Under the pieces are notes generated by a model. The model saw only the letters and a program-made list of their open reading frames with translations. It was not told the DNA's origin and searched no databases. DNA of 48,611 nucleotides from Lentisphaeraceae bacterium (GTDB lineage: Bacteria > Verrucomicrobiota > Kiritimatiellia > RFP12 > UBA1067), in NCBI GenBank assembly GCA_004551905.1, contig SFPL01000058.1, forward strand, positions 1 through 48,611. Direction: 5' to 3'. A program made the translations under genes and the position numbers. Positions 7,659 to 16,949 of the stretch are shown here, in pieces. Numbering within the stretch: the first letter of the stretch is position 1; each line of letters starts with the position of its first letter.

Positions 7659-8687
7659 CTACTTGACCTCGAAGCACCAGTGGTGGCGGTCGGGGACGAG
7701 TCCGTACTGAATGCCCTGGACGCGGTCGTAGAGCTTCTGCAGGGTCGGATGGACAACCTCGGGGTCGGACACCTTGATCACGTCCTTGCCGCGGGTGATC
7801 TCCCAGACGGGCGTGATGACGACCGCCGTGCCGAGCGCAGCGACGGCCTTGAGCTTCTTCACCTCGGTGTAGGGCACCGGGCGCACCTCGACTTTGATGC
7901 CGAGGTCCTTCGCGCACTGGCGGAGCGACATGTTGGTGACCGACGGCAGCACCGAGCAGGAGTCGGGCGTGACATACGCACCGTCCTTCGTGATGCCCGC
8001 GAAGTTCGATGTCGCGAACTCCTCGATGTACTTGTGGGTCTTGGCGTCGAGGTAGAGCTCGACCGGCCAGCCCTCCTTCTTCGCCTTCTCGTGCGCGAAG
8101 ATGCCCGCGGCGTAGTTGCCGCCGACCTTGACGTCGCCCATGCCGTGGGGCGCGGCGCGGTCCCACTGGTCGAAGATGACCGCCCGCACCGGCTTGAGGC
8201 CGCCCTTGTAGTACGCGCCGACCGGCATCACCATGATCATGAAGGTGTACTCGTGCGCCGGCGCGACGCCGATCTGCGGACCGGTGCCGATTAGGAGCGG
8301 ACGGAGGTACATCGACCCGCCGGTGCCGAACGGCGGCACGTACTCGGCGTTCTTCTTCACCACTGCGCGGCAGCACTCGATGAAGGTCTTCACCGGAACC
8401 GGCGGCATGCAGGTGCGCTCGGCCGTCCTGTACATGCGCTTGGCGTTCTCGTCGGGACGGAAGATCGCGATCTTGCCGCTCTTCTGGCGGAAGGCCTTGA
8501 TGCCCTCGAAGCACTCCTGGCCGTAGTGGAGGCAGGCCGCGCCGATGTGCATCTTGATCCACGGGTCCTTGACGAACTTCGGCTTCGACCACTTGCCGTC
8601 CTTCCAGGTCATCCTGAGGTGGCAGTTGACGTCGGAGAAGCCAAAGCCCAGCTTCTCCCACTTGATTCCCTTCTTGGGCGCTTTCAC
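7659..8687 (-). CDS. ilvE: branched-chain amino acid aminotransferase
   Basis: IlvE transfers amino groups between glutamate and the keto acids of leucine, isoleucine and valine, using pyridoxal phosphate. The 342 residues match the longer BCAT subgroup. Recognisable are HYGQECFEGIKAF near residue 54, the R in SMYLRPLLIGTG, the PLP lysine K187 in DVKVGGNYAA, and EEFATSNF. A strong AAAGGAG precedes the ATG by 8 nt. It lies 43 nt after the DUF2723 gene and just before recJ. The neighbours share no pathway, so the grouping looks like simple co-transcription. Confidence 0.94.
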   Translation of the reverse strand: MKAPKKGIKWEKLGFGFSDVNCHLRMTWKDGKWSKPKFVKDPWIKMHIGAACLHYGQECFEGIKAFRQKSGKIAIFRPDENAKRMYRTAERTCMPPVPVKTFIECCRAVVKKNAEYVPPFGTGGSMYLRPLLIGTGPQIGVAPAHEYTFMIMVMPVGAYYKGGLKPVRAVIFDQWDRAAPHGMGDVKVGGNYAAGIFAHEKAKKEGWPVELYLDAKTHKYIEEFATSNFAGITKDGAYVTPDSCSVLPSVTNMSLRQCAKDLGIKVEVRPVPYTEVKKLKAVAALGTAVVITPVWEITRGKDVIKVSDPEVVHPTLQKLYDRVQGIQYGLVPDRHHWCFEVK

Positions 8688-8730
8688 GTTGTTGTCTCCT
8701 TTCTCTGAAAAACGGCTTGCTGCGGACCGC

Positions 8731-11700
8731 TCACCACACCGAGGACGGCTGGCGACGCTGCGCGGCTGGCTGGTGGCGGGCCCAGCCGGTGTAGATTTCC
8801 ATCAGATCCTGCTCGCGCTTCTGGAGCCGCGCCTCGACCACGCCGACGTTGGCGCGCACCGCCTGGTCGAAGCTGGCCATCGCCTTGGACCGGCGGTTGG
8901 CGCGGTGCTGGAAAATGGCGAGTTCCAGCCAGGCGTCGGCGTCGGACGGCACCGCGCGGAGGTAGCGGTCGAGGACCTTCTCCGCCTCGGCGGCGCGCCT
9001 CGCCTCGCGGAGGACCGTCGCCGCCAGGCGCAGGTCGGCCGGGCTCTGGAGCGAGTCGGCGATTGGCTGCACGAGCGAGGCCGCCTCGACCGTCCTGCCC
9101 ATTTCGTAGTAGCAGCGCGCAAGCGCGAGCGACTCCGCGTTGGTGAGATTGCCGGAGCGGCGCTTGCCCTCGAGACGCTCGGTCTCCTCGGTGAGTGCGC
9201 GGATCCTGGTCACGTAGTCGCGCAGCTGGCGGGTGCGGCGGTTGTTGGGGTCGATGAGGTCGGTGTAGTCCATCAGCTCCAGCGTCTCGTTCCACTTCCT
9301 GAACGGCATCAGGCACTCCTGGGCGTAGCGGAACGTCGCCTCGGGCGAGGCGGGGTAGAGGAGGCACGCCTCGCGGAAGGCCTGGGAGCCCTCGCGGTAG
9401 CGGCCCTGCTTGATGTAGAGCCCGGCGATGGCGGCGCGGAGCTTGGAGAAGCTCTTCTGTCCGGCGAAGTCGCGCCGGTAGGCGGGGTCGTTCAGGAGCC
9501 GCCGCACGTACCAGTCCCAGAAGTCGCGGTCCTTCGCCGCGGTCTTCGCGTCGTAGGGGGTGCGGTCAGCGTTGATCTTCATGATGAGGCCGTGCGGGCT
9601 CAGGTACGGGTACATCCACGGGATGACGTACGACTCCTCGACGTAGAACGCGTGGCGCAGGCGGTCGTGGTCGTGCATCATCTTGGTGAGTATGCCGTTA
9701 ATCTCCATGACGCCGAGCGCGCCCGTGACCTGCACCCGGCCGTTTTCGATCTTCACGTCGCCATTCGCCGGCCTCACGCCGCGCTGCACCTCGTCGACGT
9801 AGATGTTGAACGCCTCGGCGGAGTCCTCCTTCGACGGAATCCAGATCTCGTCGCCGTAGAGGTCGCGCTCGACCGACATGTAGGTGTCGTCGGCGAGGGC
9901 ATTCTGGGTGATGAGGTAGACGTCGGGGCGGAAGAGCGCCGAGTAGATCATGTAGGTGGGCACGAACCGGCCCGGGTCGGTGCCGCCGAAGAAGATGGAG
10001 AACTTCTCCATCGGCGGCGGCCAGGTCGGATCGGGGAGCGGCTCCTCGTCCGCCTCGATCTGCTCGTTGATCGCCTTCGCTCCTTCAAGCTGGTAGGCTC
10101 CGAACTGCCAGCCGAAGGTGTGGCCGTTCTGCTCCGAGCCGCCGAGCTTGAACGCGACCTCGTTCACGCCAAGCCGGTAGTTGCCGCAGTAGTTGTCGAC
10201 GAGCGGCGCGAAGAGCGAGACGGCGATCATCAGCGCCGCCGCGGCGAAGGCAATCCGGTTAGGCAGTTTGGTCGTTAGGCGGCTTGGTGGTTCCCGCCCG
10301 TCCGGCGCCCCGGCCACGCGGCCGCAGAGCCACCTGACCCCGATCGCCGACGCGAAGACGAGGCCGTAGCCGATCCAGAGCGCGATCATCGCGTGCGAGG
10401 AGATGAACTTCACCTTCTGGATGAAGCCGTCCTGAAGGTCGCCCTTCACGTTCGCGAGCCCCACGAGCAGCACGCTCATCAAGAGGAAGCACACCAGCGC
10501 CGGAACCATCCACTGCCAGAACGCCCGGCGGTTCTCCTTCTTCACGATCCAGTGTCCGACCGCGAACGGCACCAGCGCGAACGGGATCATCACGTCGGTG
10601 AACTGCACCCGCACGTCCTCGAAGTAGTTCGCGATCTGCCCCCAGCTCGGCTTCTGAAAGCCTATCGCCTCGTACTGGCCGCGCATAATCGCGTGCTTGA
10701 AGCCCTCCCAGGTGCGCGGATAGCCCCAGTTCATCGGCGGGTTCCTGAGGTCGCTGACAATCGGCATATAGGCGTAGAACGAGACGCCGAGCTGGGCGAA
10801 GAAGGCCGCACCGGCGACGCTGAGCCCGTTCGGCAACGCCAGCACCGAAAGCACCAGCAGCGCGAAGTTCCAGGCGACCGGCCAGCAGAAGTACCAGGTG
10901 GTCGGATGCGTGAGCCCGTTGAGCGCACCGCGCGAGAGGAGCACGAACGCCGCGATGTGGAGGCCGGCCACCGGCACCGCGAAGGAGAGCCCGCGCGGCG
11001 TCGAGGAGCACATCGCGAACAGCGCCGCCAGCACCAAGACGAAGACGAGCGTCGACTTGCCCCAGGGATACTTCGGCCCCAGGTATCCGCCGTCTCCGGC
11101 CTGCGGCACCATCGTGGCGAACACCACCGCGAGCGCCGCGAGCGCGACCGAGATCCAGAGCTCGCGGCAGAACTGCGCCTCGACGCGCGCGGCAAAGCCG
11201 TCCGGCGCGGGATCCTCCGCCGGACGCAGCGCCGCCAGCGCCGCGGCGACGACCGAGCCTGCCGCGCATGCGGCCACGAGCAGGTAGCGCCACGGCTCGA
11301 CGAGCGGCGCAAGCTCGAGGTCAGCTTCGACCCACGCCGCCTTCGACGAAAAGACGAACATCGACGCGAGCATCAGCACGACGCCGCCCACGCCGCCAAA
11401 GAGCGCCGCCTTGCGCGCCCGCTCGCGGCTGCCGCGGCGGCTCAGGAACGCCGCGACGGCGAGCGACACGACGATCGCCGCGAGTCCGAGGACGAGCACC
11501 GTGGTGGACGGCACCGTCGCCGCCTTCAGCGGCAGGTGCTTGTTGATCGCGTCCGCGCTCATCGCGCGGTCGGCGCGCACGAGCTGGCCGATCTGCAGCA
11601 CCTGGTAGGTGAGCGCGACCGGGGTGAGGTAGATGAACACGTCCCGGAACAGCCCCAGGTTCTTCATCGCGATGACGAGCGCGAGCGGCACGATGGCGAA

Positions 11701-12279
11701 GAGCAGCACCTGGTAGTTGGTGAGGCCGAGACCGAAGACGAAGGCGGTCGTCCAGAGGATCTTGTCGGACGGTCGGCGCATCCAGCGGTAGGAAAGGAGG
11801 AACACCCACATCAGGAAGAGCGCGTTGAGCGAGTAGATCTCCACGATGGTCGACTGCGACCACTCGACCGGCGAAAGCGAGAAAGTGAGCGCGCCGGCGA
11901 CGCCGCCGCCGAACGACAGCCACGCGCCGGGTCCCTCGCCGTCGATGAAGTCCCGTCCCGAACGGCAGATCAGCATCGCCGTGCAGCCGGCGGCTAAGGC
12001 ACCGAACACGGCCGAGCAAAGCGAGACGCACCACGCCGGCGTCGGATGGCCCATATAGGTGACGAAGGAGAACGCCTTGCAGAAAAGCCACGAGCAGAAG
12101 GTCCAGAACGGATACCCCGGCGGATGCGGCACGCCGAGGTTGGCGGCGGCAGTGGCGAGCTCGCCCGAGTCCTCCAGCCCCACGGATGGCCCGAGGGTAT
12201 AGAAATACACCGCGAAAGTGGCGACCGTGGCCGTCCAGAACGCAGCCCAGTCCAGCTTTGAGAAAAACCTTTCCTTCAT
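8731..12279 (-). CDS. DUF2723 polytopic membrane protein with C-terminal TPR-like region
   Basis: This 1182-residue protein starts with a membrane helix, then the hallmark LEDSGELATAAANLGVPHPPG of DUF2723 proteins (related to TMEM260), a multi-TM family likened to GT-C glycosyltransferases. More than ten hydrophobic segments fill the first 700 residues. The section around 700-930 is soluble and probably extracytoplasmic. Residues from about 950 to the end are alpha-helical with degenerate tetratricopeptide-like repeats (YRRDFAGQ, FREACLLYPASPEATFRYAQ, VPSDADAWLELAIFQHR). A role in protein or lipid glycosylation is inferred from family resemblance only. The ATG lies 9 nt after TATAAT, so the mRNA is predicted leaderless. 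Confidence 0.8.
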   Translation of the reverse strand: MKERFFSKLDWAAFWTATVATFAVYFYTLGPSVGLEDSGELATAAANLGVPHPPGYPFWTFCSWLFCKAFSFVTYMGHPTPAWCVSLCSAVFGALAAGCTAMLICRSGRDFIDGEGPGAWLSFGGGVAGALTFSLSPVEWSQSTIVEIYSLNALFLMWVFLLSYRWMRRPSDKILWTTAFVFGLGLTNYQVLLFAIVPLALVIAMKNLGLFRDVFIYLTPVALTYQVLQIGQLVRADRAMSADAINKHLPLKAATVPSTTVLVLGLAAIVVSLAVAAFLSRRGSRERARKAALFGGVGGVVLMLASMFVFSSKAAWVEADLELAPLVEPWRYLLVAACAAGSVVAAALAALRPAEDPAPDGFAARVEAQFCRELWISVALAALAVVFATMVPQAGDGGYLGPKYPWGKSTLVFVLVLAALFAMCSSTPRGLSFAVPVAGLHIAAFVLLSRGALNGLTHPTTWYFCWPVAWNFALLVLSVLALPNGLSVAGAAFFAQLGVSFYAYMPIVSDLRNPPMNWGYPRTWEGFKHAIMRGQYEAIGFQKPSWGQIANYFEDVRVQFTDVMIPFALVPFAVGHWIVKKENRRAFWQWMVPALVCFLLMSVLLVGLANVKGDLQDGFIQKVKFISSHAMIALWIGYGLVFASAIGVRWLCGRVAGAPDGREPPSRLTTKLPNRIAFAAAALMIAVSLFAPLVDNYCGNYRLGVNEVAFKLGGSEQNGHTFGWQFGAYQLEGAKAINEQIEADEEPLPDPTWPPPMEKFSIFFGGTDPGRFVPTYMIYSALFRPDVYLITQNALADDTYMSVERDLYGDEIWIPSKEDSAEAFNIYVDEVQRGVRPANGDVKIENGRVQVTGALGVMEINGILTKMMHDHDRLRHAFYVEESYVIPWMYPYLSPHGLIMKINADRTPYDAKTAAKDRDFWDWYVRRLLNDPAYRRDFAGQKSFSKLRAAIAGLYIKQGRYREGSQAFREACLLYPASPEATFRYAQECLMPFRKWNETLELMDYTDLIDPNNRRTRQLRDYVTRIRALTEETERLEGKRRSGNLTNAESLALARCYYEMGRTVEAASLVQPIADSLQSPADLRLAATVLREARRAAEAEKVLDRYLRAVPSDADAWLELAIFQHRANRRSKAMASFDQAVRANVGVVEARLQKREQDLMEIYTGWARHQPAAQRRQPSSVW

Positions 12280-12288
12280 AAGTTGTGT

Positions 12289-12297
12289 ATTATACCA
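12289..12297 (-). promoter_or_regulatory. extended -10 promoter (TGGTATAAT) of the DUF2723 gene
   Basis: The minus strand reads ATGGTATAATACACAACTT and then ATG, with 9 nt between TATAAT and the start codon. No Shine-Dalgarno or -35 is visible. Confidence 0.72.
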
Positions 12298-12310
12298 TAT
12301 TCGTGGATCG

Positions 12311-13239
12311 TTACAGCAGCTTCATCGCCAGGGCGATGACCGGAGGCATGGTGGCGACGCTCGCGAGGGTGGTGCCGCTCACCAGCGCCGCAGCCGTGTC
12401 CACGTCGCGGCGGAAGCGCGTAGCGAACATCGACACCATCGCCGCCGCCGGCGCCGAGGCGGCGACCACCACCGCGAGCAGCATGTCGCGCGGCACCCGC
12501 CCGCGGAGCGGCACGAGCGCGGCGACCACGAGGAGCGGAAACGCCACCAGCCGCAGAAACGCCGCGAAATACGCCGCGCCGCACCTCAGCACCTTGCCGA
12601 GGTTGGCCCGGGCGAGCGAATGGCCGATCACGATCATCGCCAGCGGCGTGTTGAGGTCCGCCATGTGCCCGAGCGGCGCGGACACCACCGCCGGCAGCGG
12701 TATCGAGAGGAGGAACACCGGCAGCCCCGCCGCCAGCCCCACCGTGCCCGGGTTCACGAGGATGCGCCGCATCCCCACGCCGCCGCGGTCACCCTGCATT
12801 TCCCTAAGCCCCCACGTCCACATGAAGAGGTTGAACGCCACGATATACGCCGAGCCGTAGAACACCCCGTCCGCGCCGATGATCGCCTGCTCGAGCGGAA
12901 TGCCCATGAAGCCGGCGTTGGAGAAGACCACCGTCATCCGCAGCACACAGCGCGTGTCCGCCGCGCCCTTCCGGACCAGCGCCTTGGCGAGGAATATCGC
13001 CGCCACGTGGGCGGCGAAGGCGATCGCGAACGCCGCGGCAAGCCCGCCGGCCATCGACGGCTCGAAGGGACGGACGAACGAGTTCGCGATCACGCACGGC
13101 GTTACCACGATCACCAGCAGGTCCACGAGCCCTTCCGTCGCGGCGTCCTTGAGGATCCCCGTCCAGCGCGCCGCCGCCCCCGCGCCGATCAGCGCGAAGA
13201 GCACCGCCACCTGGCGCGCCACTGCAAGGAGGTTCTCCA

Positions 13240-13240
<1 letters not shown>
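12311..13240 (-). CDS. AEC-family (auxin efflux carrier type) permease
   Basis: This 309-residue integral membrane protein has about ten hydrophobic segments arranged as two halves, typical of the AEC/MdcF family. Supporting stretches are the N-terminal LFALIGAGAAARWTGILKD, ITP-like VTPCVIANSF, VFSNAGFMGIPL in the middle (the family NxGfmGiP motif) and ASAPAAAMVSMFATRF near the end. Members export or import small carboxylates and amino-acid-like compounds, and the substrate cannot be told here. The ATG overlaps the tex stop by one base (TGATG), so it is translationally coupled to tex. Confidence 0.85.
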
Positions 13241-15477
<2,237 letters not shown>

Positions 15478-15498
15478 GTTTGTATTTCGTGATTAAGT

Positions 15499-15504
15499 TT
15501 TATA
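15499..15504 (-). promoter_or_regulatory. possible -10 (TATAAA) of tex
   Basis: The minus strand reads GGAGTTTATAAAACTTAATCACG about 21 nt before the tex ATG. It lacks the TGN extension seen elsewhere and abuts the end of the large inverted repeat. Confidence 0.4.
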
Positions 15505-15612
15505 AACTCCGATCCGTATGGCTCTCGCGGCCTTCGGCTGTCTCGCTTCGCTCGGCTGTCCCGCTCCGCTGAATTGCTGGTGTGTAGCGAGAGCCAACAA
15601 CCATCGGAGTTT
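15504..15612. repeat. 109-bp two-stem inverted repeat
   Basis: AAACTCCGAT (15504-15513) is complementary to ATCGGAGTTT (15603-15612). Inside it GGCTCTCGC (15520-15528) is complementary to GCGAGAGCC (15587-15595). The two stems are separated by internal loops of 6 and 7 nt. The 58-nt interior holds a tandem 18-bp repeat. It occupies nearly the whole gap between the lipoprotein gene and tex. It could be a structured RNA or a miniature mobile or REP-type element; a simple terminator is less likely because no T-run follows. Confidence 0.75.
15534..15569. repeat. tandem 18-bp direct repeat inside the inverted repeat
   Basis: TCGGCTGTCTCGCTTCGC (15534-15551) is followed without a gap by TCGGCTGTCCCGCTCCGC (15552-15569). 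The copies differ at two positions, both T/C transitions. Confidence 0.8.
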
Positions 15613-15620
15613 CTACAACT

Positions 15621-16298
15621 TCACTTGCCTCCGGCGAGGAAGGCGGTGGCGACGGCGACGGTGCGGTCGGTGAGCGCCGAGAGGCACCAGCACTGCATGG
15701 CCGCCGAGCTGGTCTTGTCGCACGACGCCGGCCCGAAGATTGGAATGGGCGAGAACACGTTCGCCTCGTACTTCTGCTCGAACTCGCGCCGCAGCAGCAG
15801 CCTGCCGTCGGTGTTGTCGCGGATCGTCAGCTTCGCCGTCCAGCGCTGCGAGGAGTAGTCGCAGAAGAAGATCGTCCCGACCGACCACAGCAGCGCCCGG
15901 CTCAGGTCCCCATCCGAGTCGAACGGCCCCGCGAACTGCACCTCGACCGCCACCTTCGGCACCGCCGCGCCGACGACGAAGCCAGCGTCCTCGAACCGCT
16001 CCTTCGCCCGCACCAGGTAGGCGTCTGACTCGCGCCGGAACGGCACATAGGCAGTGGAGGCGACGGTCTCGAAATGGCCAGGGCGGTAGTAGCGGTAGCC
16101 GTACCAGCCGGGCACATACACCGAGGAGTAGCCGGTCACGGGCTCGTAGTCGGTGAACGTCGCCTTGTAGCCGATTACCGCCACAGAGAGGTTAGTCGCC
16201 GCAGCGGTCGTCTCCTCCACCGGATACTCGGATTCGTTGAACGTCCAGCACCCGGACATCGCCGCCGCCGCCAGCGGCACCATAATCCTTCCGATCAA
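15621..16298 (-). CDS. putative lipoprotein of unknown function
   Basis: The mature protein begins at Cys in the lipobox LAAAAMSGC, so it should be lipidated and anchored to a membrane. I place the start at the TTG at 16298 because GGAGGTGAT, an excellent anti-SD match, ends 5 nt before it, giving about 225 residues. The frame is open to 16328, but that start overlaps the preceding gene and spoils the signal peptide. The next ATG (16283) is too close to its purine tract. The body is beta-rich with aromatic patches (GWYGYRYYRPGHF), and no family was recognised. It is the last gene of the secretin operon, so an envelope role is likely (inference). Confidence 0.7.
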   Translation of the reverse strand: MIGRIMVPLAAAAMSGCWTFNESEYPVEETTAAATNLSVAVIGYKATFTDYEPVTGYSSVYVPGWYGYRYYRPGHFETVASTAYVPFRRESDAYLVRAKERFEDAGFVVGAAVPKVAVEVQFAGPFDSDGDLSRALLWSVGTIFFCDYSSQRWTAKLTIRDNTDGRLLLRREFEQKYEANVFSPIPIFGPASCDKTSSAAMQCWCLSALTDRTVAVATAFLAGGK

Positions 16299-16317
16299 GC
16301 CAATCACCTCCCCGGCC

Positions 16318-16923
16318 TCAGAAGCCAATGTTCATGACCGGCATCGCCGGGTAGATCCCGTCGCGCATCACGTTGACGAGGCCAAGCTGGATGCACTCGG
16401 ACCCGTCTTCGACCAGGTTGACCACGCCGACCTGCACCCCGCTGAGCGCCCGGGCACGGTTGAATAGACCTACCTGCAACCCTTCCATCGTCTCGGCGCG
16501 GTTGAACGCGGCCACCGACATGCCCGCAGCCTCGGCATTGACCGCATTGTAGACGCCCGCCACCTGCACACCGGCGAAGTCTCCGTCGACGCTGTTGACG
16601 ACGCCGGCGACCTGGAACACGCCGGAGCTCTTGCCAACATGGTTGCAGAGACCCGCCACCTCGATGCCGTTCACGTCGCCGGTGACGAGGTCTACGAGTC
16701 CGCTCGCGCTCAGGAAAAGCACGTTGTGGTGGCGGGCGGCGAGGATGCCGACCCTCAGCCCGGTGACGTCCCAGTCCGCGCCGGAAACCTGGGCCGGCGG
16801 CAACAGGCCGATGGCGAACGGCGTCCAGCTTCCGCTGGAGGCGAACTCGCTCTCGCGCTGCGTCTCGGCGAACGAGGCGGTCGACAGCGAAACGACACAC
16901 AGAGCTGCGGCTATGAACTTCAT
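16318..16923 (-). CDS. secreted VGxxN-repeat protein
   Basis: This 201-residue protein has a signal peptide (residues 1-19, ending ASFAE). From about residue 75 it has repeats of roughly 15-20 residues with a core G-V/I-Q-V-A/G-x-x-N: VNGIEVAGLCNHV, GVFQVAGVVNSV, GVQVAGVYNAV, GLQVGLFNRA and GVQVGVVNLV. Such arrays resemble the LA_2272-type surface repeat proteins, thought to form beta structures at the cell surface. It has a good AAAGGAGA ribosome binding site and lies between the secretin and the lipoprotein genes, which fits an outer-membrane or surface substrate of that machinery (inference). Confidence 0.7.
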   Translation of the reverse strand: MKFIAAALCVVSLSTASFAETQRESEFASSGSWTPFAIGLLPPAQVSGADWDVTGLRVGILAARHHNVLFLSASGLVDLVTGDVNGIEVAGLCNHVGKSSGVFQVAGVVNSVDGDFAGVQVAGVYNAVNAEAAGMSVAAFNRAETMEGLQVGLFNRARALSGVQVGVVNLVEDGSECIQLGLVNVMRDGIYPAMPVMNIGF

Positions 16924-16949
16924 GGCTTGTCTCCTTTCCTAAGCTTCAC

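Noticed and set aside
7655..7756. N-terminal extension of RecJ into ilvE
   Set aside because: The extra 34 residues are Ser/Thr/Arg-rich shadow of ilvE. The GTG at 7654 starts the RecJ-like sequence 4 nt after the ilvE stop.
15599..15612. Simple intrinsic terminator after the lipoprotein gene
   Set aside because: The stem is part of a much longer inverted repeat with a structured interior and no following T-run, so a plain terminator call does not account for it.
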